In this document: positions 36,864 to 50,800 of the stretch, one piece after another | Layout of the letters: each line of letters begins with the position of its first letter | How positions within the stretch are numbered: the stretch's first letter is position 1 | Origin: Sinonovacula constricta | Taxonomy: Eukaryota > Mollusca > Bivalvia > Cardiida > Solecurtidae | Direction of reading: 5' to 3' | DNA length: 64,000 nt | Assembly (NCBI GenBank): GCA_007844125.1 | Contig: CM017558.1 | Span: 27,051,478 to 27,115,477, forward strand | The notes under the pieces: model-generated | What the model was told of the DNA's origin: nothing | The model's input: only the letters and a program-made list of their open reading frames with translations | The model's database searches: none | Program-made: the position numbers and the translations under genes

Positions 36864-37245
36864 CAATCGGAACTCCTCGGGTAATTCCGTCCTTGGGACA
36901 ATCATCCCTCGGATGTATCTGGTGCAAGGATACGTGCTCAAATCACGATCATTTTGTTCGCCGGAAGTCGGAAGAAGAATATGCCTAAGTAGTTCGCACA
37001 AAACATAAACGATGCCATCGTTTGACAGCTGTGCTGGGTAAATAAAAATCGGACGATTTAAATTTGAAACCGCCACAAATTGAAGTTTTACTGGCATCGT
37101 ACTCTAGTGGGCTGTCACCCGAACTGCCATCTTTGTTTTGACGTCTGTCTCAAAAGAAGTCCCATTTAGATAAATGGCCGAGGTGATCCGACTGCCTACA
37201 TACATCCGAGAGATGATTCGTGAATTACTCGAGGTGTTCCGATTG
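36864..37245. mobile_element. CAATCGGAAC-terminal MITE, copy 1
   Basis: Inverted ends caatcggaactcctcggg and ccgaggtgttccgattg-like, about 380 bp. Related to copies at 47963 and 59072. No clean target duplication at this copy. Confidence 0.75.
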
Positions 37246-37289
37246 ATGTAAAGCATAACACTCATTATACATTTTGTAAATCTGATCTA

Positions 37290-37600
37290 AGTTAAAATGG
37301 AGGGTTAGTTATTTATAAACGAAGAAAACCACGTGACCACTTACTTTTAAGGTCACGTTATATCATCAACCGAGTAACATGCTGTGACCTTGATGTCTTT
37401 TTTTGAATAGAAATCTCCATTGTGCTCATTTTTCTTAGATTTAGAATGAAAGGACATACAGAGCGAATTTATCATAATGTGAATTCTCCAAAAATTGAGG
37501 TAGTGTTCAAAATCGCATTTACTTAGAGTACTACGTTTATGTAGAAATTATACCCAAATTTCCCAACGCATGCATAATATATTGGGATGGATTTAGCCGG
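37290..37600. mobile_element. TTAA MITE fragment (internal part)
   Basis: Blocks aaaccacgtgaccacttac, ggtcacgttatatcatca and taccaaatttccc-like match the internal part of the elements at 44695 and 46701, but both ends are missing. Confidence 0.55.
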
Positions 37601-37606
37601 CCTTTA

Positions 37607-37861
37607 TGCTGATACTGTGCAGCGACATTTCTATCATTATATCACAAGGGCACTTATGAGGTGCCCAGGGACTGAACCCGGTCGGTCCATTATACTGACA
37701 CCGACGAGTCAGGCGTAATGCTGTCCCCTTAGCCCCGAGCGTTAGAAGGGAAGCCACTATTACCAACTTTGAAGTATTTGCTTTGTCCCGGTCTGGGTTT
37801 GAACCCACGATATCCCGATCCGCAAGTCGACGCTCTGCCACCTGAGCTATTGCGGCCGGTG
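37607..37861 (-). mobile_element. tRNA-derived SINE, family 2, minus strand
   Basis: On the minus strand the head reads gcaatagctcaggtggcaga (A box) and gggttcaaaccc (B box), followed by the family body cttcaaagttggtaatagtg. Same family as 40956-41228. Confidence 0.85.
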
Positions 37862-39166
37862 CATAATATATTGCTTCATGTATTTGATATAGGCAAACTG
37901 TCGTATATCCCTTATACAATAATTCAAACTGATGATACAATGATAGCCATTTAACAACGGCTAAAAGGAAAACAATTTTCATTATGCCTGTGGGTATTTT
38001 ATTAATATGCTGCAATATGTGGTCGTGTCATTTATGTTACAATAACATACTGAACATGTAGACGACAGATACTTGAACAGATAACAAACATCGGTCTAGA
38101 TAATCCAATAGATAAACACAGTCCCATCCTCTCTCCACTATGTTACAATTTCACAGGTCCGGTCAAGAAGTCACATCGCTCTTCACTTCAACCTGCTACG
38201 TTTTGTTAATAAATCATTTGAAATCTTAACTACTTGCTTACAGTTAAATACATTGGTAATAAAGGATATAAATTTAAGCAACAATATGTGTCTGTCCTGA
38301 TCCGAAGTAGTCAGAATCTGAATGATCAGGAACTATATTTTTACCAAAGCTTGGACAGACTATAGTCAGCGGTTAAAGTGTAAAAACAAACAATCATGCA
38401 TCGCCGTTACCTGAATCACTTTTAAAGTGTCTGTATTATAACAGGGTGTTGATTCTATGGTCAATAATTTAACGGCGGAGTCATAGTTCATGAAGCAATG
38501 GATATTTAGACTTGTTTCATTTATGAAAAAAAAGATAAATAAGACAGTATAATTCGAAGTGGAGAAATAACAGGGTGCTGACTTTGTTGTGAATAATTTA
38601 AAGACGGTGTCGTAGTTCGTAAAACAACGGAAATAATACTTGTTTCATTTTTGTAAACAAACAAGGCAGTGTAATTCGAAGTGAAGAAATAACACGGATT
38701 TATAAGGGCAAATAATGAATTAAAATCACTGCAGGAATATAAATTACTTTTATTGAAAAACAGTAATTTTAATATGCATATTATTTTTTTGTACGTTTCT
38801 TTTTAAAGTTCATGTACATATAATCCTGACAATATCTTACTGAAAACCTTTGTTAATCCTATGTAAAATATATTTTATTACTATGTAACTCCTATGTAAA
38901 TTATATTTTATTTCTATGTAACTCCTATGTAAATTATTCTCTATTCCTATGTAAGTTACGGTTCAGATGCAGATGCGAATGGGCGGGATTGTGAAGCTTT
39001 TGATTAATTAAGTTTTTAAAGTTCCAACTTTGATCGGATTCTTTCGCAATAGTGTTCTATGAATTGCGGAACTACAAAGAAAGACAGCAATCTAAGTACG
39101 TGAACAATACAACAAATAAGAGGGCGAATGTTTATATAGTATATTTATTCGATCATTCTTACACGG
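37862..39166. other. Upstream region of the SLC5 gene, no gene seen
   Basis: AT-rich. It holds a direct repeat of about 120 bases (gttgattctatggtcaataatt at 38448 and gctgactttgttgtgaataatt at 38576) and a tattcctatgtaact repeat near 38850-38950. A tgattaattaag string near 39000 resembles an HNF1 half-site; this is inference. Confidence 0.35.
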
Positions 39167-39173
39167 TATAAAG
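39167..39173 (+). promoter_or_regulatory. TATA-like box of the SLC5 gene
   Basis: tataaag lies 85-91 bases before the ATG at 39258, which would put transcription start near 39198 and give a leader of about 60 bases. A CACGTG E-box sits at 39250-39255 just before the start codon. Confidence 0.4.
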
Positions 39174-39257
39174 TTAGTGAACCAAAGAAGTGGTATTTAT
39201 AAGCTCTGGATAGCTTCATCAGCATTTACACGTGCTCCGACTGTTGATCACGTGGTC

Positions 39258-39341
39258 ATGGCAGGACGTCAGCTTGATGACGTTGTGGACATCCTTATTC
39301 TAGGACTCTACTTCTTCTTTGTTCTCCTGGTCGGACTCTGG
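39258..39341 (+). CDS. SLC5 exon 1 (coding)
   Basis: Starts [20 protein letters not shown], the first transmembrane helix, ending VGLW. The start has G at -3 and G at +4. Donor gtacgt. Longer in-frame sequence upstream has no ATG. Confidence 0.85.
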
Positions 39342-41778
39342 GTACGTTATGGAGCAGATTTACAAGTCTGACACACCTAACATTTGTTATCTAACAATGT
39401 CATAAACATACATGTTTATGCACATAGTTATAGCAATATAGCACATAGCAATAATGCTCACAGCAATAGTTATTCATAGAAAATCTTTATCAAATAGATC
39501 ATGATCAGACAGATTCCAGCTGATTATTTCGTGCTTAGCAAGTTAAGAGCAAACCCATTCTAACACAAAAAATAAGATTCTTACATTAAGTCAGACGTTG
39601 GCCATTCAAATATTACATCAAACTGTATTTTGTTTACATTAAATAAAGAGTATAAAATATGGTTTATTTGCCGTGTTTGTTAGCGTGTTTGTTTGTTTGT
39701 TTGTTTGTTTGTTTGTGTTCAAACTGGCGACGTCCAGCTAATTATTAGTGGACGGGGTCAAAAGAAAAAAGAACTGTTGTCTGGGTAGAGCAACCGGCAC
39801 ACAGCAGGTTAGCTGGGTAGAGCGACCGGCACACAGCAGGTTAGCTGAGTAGAGCGACCGGCACACAGCAGGTTAGCTGGCAAACTTCCCCAAAGTTCAG
39901 TTTTCGTCACGAATGGGATTCGAACCCACACGGTGAAGGACTGAATAGATGCAAGTCGCCGACTCTACCCGTTCGGGCAAGTGCTCCCTATTATTGCTCC
40001 GTAAGATATTTAAATATATTCCGTGGTTTTAAAATTAAACTTACAAAACTTATCCGTCCATAAGATTCAAATTCTTTTAGTATGAAAAGGGAAGAAAATG
40101 GCGAAAATTGAATAAAACCATCGATAAAAAAACATACTTGTTTGTTGTTGTTGTTTGCAGGATCTAAAACAGCATTTGTATGGCAGTCATTTGATCTAAT
40201 AAATGCGCCGCTTGAGACTTGGTACATGCTAGTTTGTTTTGGAGTTTTTTGTTGTTGTTTTTTGTTGTTGTTGTTTTGTTTTTGTTTGTTTTTGTGTGTG
40301 GAAGTGTTTTGTGGGGGGGGGGGGTGTTGTTGTTTTTTGTTTTTATTTTTGTGTCGCTCTGAAAAGCGGTGTCTCTTATGGGATGCATTTGGGGGGGGGG
40401 GGGGGGGGGGAGATAGTTTAGGATGCAATAAAAGGAAAACGCAGTTCTTCAGCGATACATGTTTCTTCGACAATCCTCGTGTATTCCGATTTTAAGAGTG
40501 TAGCTTGCAACAAAAAAGTGTAGCTTGCAATAATAAGAATTCATTAGTACGAATTCGCACATATTAGCGAGGTATTGTTTAACAAAGGAAATCGATGGTA
40601 ACAATACAATTTGTAATTGCATATGAAGCAGACATCAAGAAAGAAAGCGACATAGCTAATAGCGAAGTTCACATCAAAGTTACGATTCGTTACCTGACAC
40701 ATATTTATGTAATAGATCGACAGTGTAAGAGAGTGTTTAATTCCCAGAACAGACATCTTCTTGTTTAAAGCGTTCGTTCTGTACGGCGCCTTGGATGGCT
40801 CCCACCCATGCTCTTGTGAATTTTTATCATATATTGTGACCGCCAGAATGCTTTGATTTCAACATAACCGATGCTATGATTTGTCAGGCTTCAACCGGCG
40901 CTTTTTTATTTGTATTAAATACGGACTCAGTAGGGGGGGGGGTCAATCGCTTTTGGACCTGCCGCAATAGGTCACTTGGTAGAGCATCTGCTTGCGGGTC
41001 GGGAGGTCGCGGGTTCAAACCCCGGCCGGGTCAAACCAAAGACTTTAAAGTTGGTAGTAGTGGCTTCCCTCCTAACTCACGGGGCTAAGGGAACAGCATT
41101 ACGCCTGACTCGTCAGTGTCAGTATAATGGACCGGCCGGGTTCAGTTCGTGGGCACCTCATAAGTGCCCCTGTGCTATAATGAAAGAAATGTCGCTGTGT
41201 CGGCAAAACTGTCGGCAGATTCCAGATCTCAATCGCTTTTGTTTAGGTCAGCTTTCTGTTCCACATTCTTCTTGCTTTTTTCTGTTGTGTATCAAATATG
41301 GGTGGGGGTTTTATTCGGGATACGCTATGGCTTTAGGTAAAACCATGCGTTTTTGTCTACCCATTTGTCGTTTGTGTGCAGTCTTTAGGTCGAAAATCAA
41401 ATACCATTGCGCTTTGGGGGTGCCAGTATCTATTAGAGAAAGAGGAGTATATTTTTTTTTTTTTGTATTTTCTTATTTTTAGTTAAAAGTATAACAAACT
41501 TTGCATTTCAGACCTAAATAACTACTATTCATGAATTTAATACAAAATAAACTGTTATGCAGTGAAATTAATACGTTATTTAAGCAGAAACAAAGGATAT
41601 AACGTTTTGTTAGATACAAACTGTTTTCTTTTTTTTAATTTCATTTTTTATTTACTTATATTTCTCTTCTTTTTTGGTGGGCGTGCATTTTGAGAAACAT
41701 ATTGCTTAGTTTTATTAACTCAATATCACATAAAACGTCACTAGCACTGAGATACAAAATGTGTTTTTGTGTGTGTTT

Positions 41779-41827
<49 letters not shown>

Positions 41828-44800
41828 CGTTTGTGCATTTTGAGAAACATGTTGCTATGTTTTGATAAATTGATATCGCATTAAACGTCACTATTGTTGC
41901 AATAATTATTTATTTTATTTTTATTTTTTTCTAGGCATCATGTCGGAAAGGTCGGGAGACCGTGAAGGGGTATTTCCTAGCTGGCAGGAACATGGTTTGG
42001 CTGCCGGTAAGGAAAATTATATAAATATTTCCACTTTTTGGCGGGGGACATAACTTTGACATGTTGAATGATCTCCCTTGCTGATAGGCATTTTGTTACT
42101 TTTACTAATATTATACCAAATGATCGCATTTTTGTGTGTTTATATAAATATAACTTCAACATATATAATTCCCCTGAACGGCCATACCATTAAGAAGGTA
42201 TTTCATTCTAGTAAAATTTGGCATTGAATTATCTCCCTTGATGGTAGGCATTTATTACATACCATGTAGCAAAATTATGAAATGTTCACAGTTTGTTTAC
42301 CATTGATAAAAGAGTGAATCTTAATATTTTAGTCGTAGATCTTATATCAGTGCGGCGGGATGACCAATGCCTGGCTTATGTGTTTCACCTTTAACAAACG
42401 GATAAACAAACACGCCACGCCTTTATGTATGTTCTGTCTTGAGGTGTCATACGCGGCGGTGATCAAAGTTCTCTAGCCCTCGTTTCAAAATTACTTTCCT
42501 GTATTTAGCTGATGTTGGTGAAAATAAACTGTAAGTCTAAAGTAATTAGGATAATATTCCAGCATCTTTGAAATAAATTATTTATCTCCAAGAAGAGACC
42601 AATAAACAGTATTACCTAAAAGAAAATATGTGTAATATGCGACAATGCGAAAAAAAACGGTTGTTTTTGCGAGTCATGCCTGTTACACGTTTGATGCAAT
42701 ATGATTTTTTCGCGGTAACATAGTCGGCATTAAACGATACATGTATTAAACGTTTGTAATTTTCATTTTTCTTTTTTTATTTATTTTATTATTATTTTTT
42801 ATTGATTTTTTTTTATTGATTTTTTTTTATTTATTTTGTTTATTTTTGTTCTCTTATTTGCCTTTCATCACAATTTGATTAAGTTTATTCTTTGATGCCA
42901 GGAACATCGGCAGTGAACGTTGCATCACGGCAATGCTTATCTTTGATAACATTTACCGATGGTCACGTTCTGTGTGTTTTGTCCTGCAAATCGGGTTCTA
43001 GCTGTTTGCTGGTACCATGTATTAGTGAACAGTATGTCATTATAATGATCAGTTTAGATAATATAGAGCATCTGTAACAATGTTTGTGTATTGGATTTCA
43101 CAGACCGGCTTCTCGATATTTGCCAGTAATATCGGTTGTGAACATTTCATTATCCTTTGGACTATTTTAGAGTTCATTTGCCACTGACCATATGTTTTTG
43201 TTTCATGTTTCACAGGTCGGGTTCTCACAGCTTGCCAGTAATTTCGGCAGTGGACACCGTGATGATAAACTATCACTATATTTGCCACTGGTCGAAATCT
43301 GTGTTTGACTCCACAGGTCGGGTTCTCACAACTTGCCAGTAATATCGGCAGTGGACACCGTGATGATAAACTATCACTATATTTGCCACTGGTCGAAATC
43401 TGTGTTTGACTCCACAGGTCGGGTTCTCACAGCTTGCCAGTAACATCGGCAGTGGGCTCTATGATGATAAACTATCACTATATTTGCCACTGGTCCAAAT
43501 CTGTGTTTGACTCCACAGGTCGGGTTCTCACAGCTTGCCAGAAACATCGGCAGTGGGCTCTATGATGATAAACTATCACTATATTTGCCACTGGTCCAAA
43601 TCTGTGTTTGACTCCACAGGTCGGGTTCTCACAGCTTGCCAGTAACATCGGCAGTGGGCTCTATGATGATAAACTATCACTATATTTGCCACTGGTCCAA
43701 ATCTGTGTTTGACTCCACAGGTCGGGTTCTCACAGCTTGCCAGTAACATCGGCAGTGGGCTCTATGATGATAAACTATCACTATATTTGCCACTGGTCCA
43801 AATCTGTGTTTGACTCCACAGGTCGGGTTCTCACAACTTGCCAGTAACATCGGCAGTGGGCTCTATGATGATAAACTATCACTATATTTGCCACTGGTCC
43901 AAATCTGTGTTTGACTCCACAGGTCGGGTTCTCACAACTTGCCAGTAACATCGGCAGTGGGCTCTATGATGATAAACTATCACTATATTTGCCACTGGTC
44001 CAAATCTGTGTTTGACTCCACAGGTCGGGTTCTCACAACTTGCCAGTAACATCGGCAGTGGGCTCTATGATGATAAACTATCACTATATTTGCCACTGGT
44101 CCAAATCTGTGTTTGACTCCACAGGTCGGGTTCTCACAACTTGCCAGTAACATCGGCAGTGGGCACCGTGATGATAAACTATCACTATATTTGCCACTGG
44201 TCGAAATCTGTGTGTTTGACTCCACAGGTCGGGTTCTCACTGCTTGCCAGTAACATCGGCAGTGGGCTCCGTGATGATAAACTATCACTATATTTGCCAC
44301 TGGTCCAAATCTGTGTTTGACTCCACAGGTCGGGTTCTCACAACTTGCCAGTAACATCGGCAGTGGGCACCGTGATGATAAACTATCACTATATTTGCCA
44401 CTGGTCGAAATCTGTGTTTGACTCTCACAGGTTGGGTTCTCACAGCTTGCCAGTAACATCGGCAGTGGGCTCCGTGTTGATATGATGAGGATATTTCACA
44501 CTGTTCAGAATCTATTTGTTTTAATTCACAGATTGGATTCTCGCTGTTTGCCAGTAACATCGGCAGTGAGCATTTTATCGGTCTGGCAGGAAGTGGGGCC
44601 AAGTCAGGTATCGCCGTCGTAGCTTTCGAGTGGGGTGTAAGTTTCATCGGTTTAAAATACAATTTATTATGAAATTTGTAATAGTAACATCGTATTAAAG
44701 GTGGTATCCGACAATTTGGACCATTTATTTTTTCTCAAATAAACAAATAAGTCATTGTTATCTAATAAGGTCCTGCAAAACGCTGTTGATTGATGTTCTA

Positions 44801-47800
44801 GATCTATGTATTACACATAGATATTTCCTAAACGAGCCATTCTGCAGAGATAAAACCAAGACAACCACATGACAACTTACCTTTGAGATCATGTTATATC
44901 GTCATCCGGTTAGTTCGCTCTGACGTCGATATCTACCTTTAGCAGAGACTACTATCGTGCTTATTTATATATTTTGAAAGAATGAACATTTAGAGTGTTT
45001 TATTTGTTGAAATATGTACTGTCTAACAAAATAGGTAATGTTCACAATCGTCTGTACTTATACTAAAGTGTAAGTTTATGCAAAGGTTATGCCTAAATTC
45101 CTTAAACCAGTGGAAGAAATGTTGTTACATACATTGAATAAAAGCAAACTGTCTGATACCACCTTTAAGTGAAATCAACTAAAATCAAAGCGCTGAAATC
45201 GCTGCGTCGGCGGTGTTAGATGTAGGCGATTAAAGGTATGCAAACAATTTACAGAGTTTAAAATTAACTCCCATTTATTTATTTCGTCGACATTATATCC
45301 ATGTTATCTTACTGTCGGTAACTTTAGACTGAGATGCTGATAACCTGGTATACAGCCGCAGAAGGCTTCGAGATTACGCGATATCACAAATATCTCGGCC
45401 TAGTAGATAAAGAATAGTCAGTGAAACATTCGTTATAAGCACATTGTTCTCCCTCCTTTCCCTTTAACCTTTTCCTTTTGTCCTTTTGTGATATTACTGA
45501 GCGACGTTGTTCATTCATAAATCTGCACTTCATAGAGCTGTATTAAACAATAAAACCACTTGAACTTTAAACAAATTACAATATTGGTGTTAACATTTGA
45601 AGCATGTGTTTGTACTCCCACTTCCTTTTCCCAGACTAGCCGCGATTGGTAAAAGTCATGCAGTCCAAATCCTCCTCAGACTCCGAAATTAACTGCATCA
45701 CAACTCTGAACGCAAACGAAACCGCCAAAAAAAGTCTAGCAGCTTTAATCATTTTTACTTACTGGCAATTTATCTGCAAGCAGAGTGTAGGTTATGTGTT
45801 AGTTTGCAAATGGTCTACAGCCCAAAACACTTCGTTGCCAAGACACAATAGAACTTCTTCTTAATTCATCTTAAAGATTCTTTAACAATGTTTGACACAA
45901 GTTGGAGCATATTAAGTAAAACATTATTTTCAAGAGGAGCGGAATCAGAGATATGAACACAAATCGTTGGTTGATAGAGCTGAAAAACTTTTCAATGCTT
46001 GGATGAACTGGTGGAGCTGGTGAGCCAAAGGAAGAGTCACGTGGTCGAAGATAGGAAAATGCTATTAATGCTTAAACTTTCACTTATTGGACATTCATCT
46101 GCATGCTGATTGGTCGAAAATGTAGGTTAACTATAAACAACTATTTTAATTGAAAGAAAATTGCATTATTGTATTAAAGTTGACATTAGATTTTCTGAAC
46201 AGGCCGTGTACTACGATATCTCTTGTTATGTTCGAACGTATAAATAATGAACTGAATGCATAATTATCTTATCAGAGATCAACCGAATATTTGGCTCGAC
46301 CCTAAGGTCACGTATAACGTTATAATCTCGTACATTAGTCGCCAAACATGTATTGCTCACAATTAAAAAGGGGTTGATCATGAAGCATCGAACCGTTGCG
46401 ATCATAAATGGGTCTGCACTCCATTCAGGTTTAATACCTGTATACATTACCGCATCAACATAAGAGAATAAGATAAAAATGCAACTTGAAAGAAAACCTC
46501 AAAATGGTGTTAGTAGGTACTACGTAATGTGAATCTAGTTGTTAATTTGTATTTTAAAAGACCTTGACATCGACCTTTGGAAAAAAGAAAAGCATTATAA
46601 TATAATAAGCCCAAGGTGTTAAAAATATAGATATTCTAGCAGGATATGAATGCTAAAATTTTGTCGAAAATGGTTTATTTTTATGCTTCCTTACTTGAAA
46701 TTAAAGGTGGTATCCGACAGTTTGGACTAAAAATATTTTCATTAAACATCATGATAAACAATTTTTACCTGAACAAATCTCGATAAATACTGTTTATTGA
46801 TACCCTACACCTTTGTGAAAAGTGAACCATAACGTCACAATCGTCATCTCAAACATGTATTTCCTATCTGAGCCACGCTGCACGGAAAGACATTTTTAAA
46901 CTGAGAAAACCACGTGACCACTTAAGTTTTAGTTCATCCACTCATAGATTTGAAAAGAATGAGCATTTTAAGTGTTGACTTACGGGTTTTACTGCCCCAA
47001 AATTGAGGCATTGTTGAAAATCGTCAAAGCTTAGACTAAAGTATGATTTTTTTTCTGCCGAAATTATGTACAAATGCCCCCAAACAGAGGTCAGATATCG
47101 TTACATATATTATATAATGATGGATTCAAAAATACATTAAAGACACACATGAACGCATTTATAGAAAAAAATCATTTTTCAATCGTATATTACCATTAGA
47201 TTAAAGCCACCTCACCACAAAGTATCCAGCAATTATCTCAAAAAAAAAAATTAAACCATCATGTTACTTTTTATGATGCTTTTGATGACAAAAGAAATAT
47301 TACATAATTTTCATTTTAGTGTAATGAAAATGTGAGTTAAAACATATAATATAAAGTTCGGAAGAAACAAAATCTAACCACGGTTCTCAAAAGCACAAAG
47401 TTTATCCGACATTTCGTGGGGTTAAACTCCATCATCCCACTCCCCTCCCCCCACCCCCACCACTGCCCCCCCCCCCCCCTTTTTTTTCAACGTGCATTTT
47501 CATCGAGAAATAACTAATGTTTACATATTTTGAACATAACATAACCGGGATAAGTTTTGTGCTTTTGAGGACTGTAGAGAAATATAATAATAAGACCACA
47601 TGTTTATGTGACAACAGAACAATGTCTTGTATAATGCTTCTTCTTTTTATAGCAAGAAAATGCTTGCGTGTTCATTAAAAAGTACGACTTGTAGTTTAGT
47701 ATAGCTTAATCGAAAACTAACGAAAGTTGTGTGTCATACTTTTGTCAAATTTGTCCTCTTCATACAATTAATGGCTGCCATGGGAATTAACTGACAGCCA

Positions 47801-50800
47801 TGAAAATCTTGTTGTATGTGTTTATGAACGTTTGCCTATTTAACTAACCATTTTGTATCTTGCAGGCAGTTTTGCTGTTACTATTATTGGGATGGCTGTT
47901 TCTGCCTATATACCTCACTTCCGGTGTAAGTACATGTGTATTGGCATACAAAGCACGAGCATCAATCGGAACTCCTCGGGGAATTCCGTCCTCGGGACAA
48001 TCATCCCTTGGATGTATCTGGTGCAATGATACTTAAAGAAAACACAATCGTTTTGTCCGCCGGAAGTCGAAAGAATATGCCTTAAATGTAGTTCACACAA
48101 AACATATACAATGGCGTCGTTTGACAGCTGTTTTGTTTGCTGCGCTTTATAAATTAAACTTCGATGATTTCAATTTGAAACAGCCACAAATTGAATTTTA
48201 ACTGGCATCGTACTATTGTGAGCTGTCATCCGAGCTGTCATCTTTGTTTTGACGTCTGTCACAAAAGAAGTCCCATTTAGGGAAATGGCTGAGGTAATCC
48301 GACTACCTACATACATCCGAGTGATGATTCGTGAATTATCCGAGGAGTTCCGATTGCACATGCATAAGATATAAGATAAAAAAGCGACGACCTTTTTAAA
48401 AGAACATTTTAGTTTTGTTTACAAAAAGAATACCAAACTATGCAATTTAGATAAATGAATCTGTACAAATGTGTATTCTTCATGTTGCCAAGTATGCAAT
48501 ACAGATAGACAGAGGCAGTTATAGATCTCTTTCGTGAACGGTTTCAATTATACACGAATATTGTATTATACAATTTATATTATTATAATTTATAATATAT
48601 TAAGAAAGGAAACTCAATACATTTTTATTCCCATACTTATTTGAATGTTCTGACAACTGAAGACCTTTGTTAACAGTAAAGTATTCAGCTAGTTCCGAAT
48701 CTATTAGGGGGTGTTCTCGATCACGTGATACATGACGTAAAGTTTATGACGAGGCTATGCCATAAGAATTCTTATCTGTCACTTTTCTGTCATTTGTTGT
48801 TGTTTTGTTTTGTTTGTTTGTTTGTTTTTCGGGGGGGGGAATCAAAATAACAATAATAGGGTACGTTTTACATTTGTTTATTCGATTTTAAGTGGATATT
48901 AGTATTGAAATTCTTGCAAAGTGTGTGGTTCAGCGAAAATAAAAACTTCAAGTAACTATAATGTTTATCTCGATATATTCATGTTCGTGAGTCAAGCGTC
49001 AGTCTTAATTTGTTAATTACCTATTATTTTCAATTTAAACCATACAGAAATTTCGTATTTGTGAAATTTTATAGAATAAAAAAACAAAACAATATATTCT
49101 TTGTTTCGGAATATCATATACCCTTTGCATTTAAAGCGTTTTGGTTAGTCGAGTGCTGGTCGCGTGCGAGTCATTATAAAGTGAGATTGACTCGAGAATG
49201 TTTACACGTGAGCACCGAGAACATATTACTGACGAGCGTGTTCTTTTTACGCGCACTGTTGCTACAATAAAATGGTGTCTGGTAAAAAAAAAACTCGACA
49301 ATTTGTCAGTGTGTCTGATGAGGTTTTGATAACATTAAGGGGGAAATATGTCATCAACAACGAACAAAAACAGCAACATCTTTACCAATGACTTCTTTAC
49401 TTGATGATCTTTTAAGGAAAAAATGTGAGAACAGACTTTGAGGAAAATTAACGTTGAACAAACTGGATCCACAAATAGTGACGTATCACATTATATTGTA
49501 TCAATAACGCCTTGATTTCATAGGGTGCGTGATATAACAAATAAAGACTTATGTTTCAGTAAATTCATATAGTTTTGCGGACAAGGCTAACGTGATATTG
49601 ACCACGGACTTCGTCCTCTGTCAATATCACATTACACAGGTCGTTAAAACTATATATTGAACTTAACCTAAGTATGAGATTATAAATTTTTATAACTTGA
49701 CGATTCATCCAGTTGCCATGAACAATAACTTGGATTTACCAAATTGACCTTGTGTTGAAGGGTCAATATACTGCTACCAAACACTTTTAAGTTTTCATTA
49801 CAACTACGAGTTAAGAATACTTGGTGGCCATTTTCTGTCTGAAAAAAGTAAAATAAAAAATGTATACCTTCCTATTCCTGCAGGTCTACACGATGCCTGA
49901 GTATCTTGAGCGGAGGTTTGGCACATCTCGGATCCGGTTGTACCTCAGCCTCATCTCCACCATTCTCTACATCGCCACGAAAATATCGGTATGTATATAT
50001 GAACCGTTGTATCTCCACCATTCTCTACATCGCCACGAAAATATCGGTATGTATATATGAACCGTTGTATCTCCACCATTGTCTATGGTGCCATGAAAAT
50101 ATCGGTATGTATATATGAACCATTGTATCTCCACCATTTTCTATGTTGCCATGAAAATATCGGTATGTATATATGAACCCTTGTGTCTCCACCATTTTCT
50201 ATGTTGCCACGAAAATATCGGTATGTATATATCAAACCTTGTATCTCCACTATTTTCTATGTTGCCATGAAAATATCGGGACGTATTTACGAACTGTTGT
50301 ATCAAGACTCTTCTCTGCATCGTCAGGAAGATACCGTTTCATATAAACGAACCGATGTATCGCCACTCTTCTCTATACGGCCACGAAAATGTCTGTATGT
50401 ATTAACGAACTGTCGTATCGCCACCCTTTTCTATACCGCCGCCAAAACATCGGTATGTATTTACGGACTGTCGTATCGCCACCCTCCGCTGCATCGCCTC
50501 GAAAATATCGGTATTTACGATCAGTGGTTTTACTCGAATGTTTTCGCATGTGCATACATTGTAAAAGTGGTCTGCTTAAAAGAATAAATTCTTGTGTTTT
50601 TGTCCTTTTCTTGTGTGTTCATTTATTGTGGTCATCAAACACGTGTCTAGACAACAAACAAGTTACTGTGCAAAACAGCAAATGCATCACATGTTCGATG
50701 AAAAATCTTCCCAATTAAAACTCCTCTTTGCTAACGCGACATAAACTCGCTGTTTAGGGGCGAACTAGTGACATCTTAATAAAAGAAATTTAGTGAATGG

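Noticed and set aside
40142..40495. 117- and 160-codon frames in a ttg/poly-G tract
   Set aside because: Low-complexity composition; no homologous domain.
40976..41482. 168-codon frame beginning in a SINE
   Set aside because: The first half is the tRNA-derived SINE itself, with target duplications on each side; no host gene needed.
43983..44662. Minus-strand frames of 158 and 124 codons over the exon 3 array
   Set aside because: They are the reverse of repeated exon-3-edge units; the real coding strand is +.
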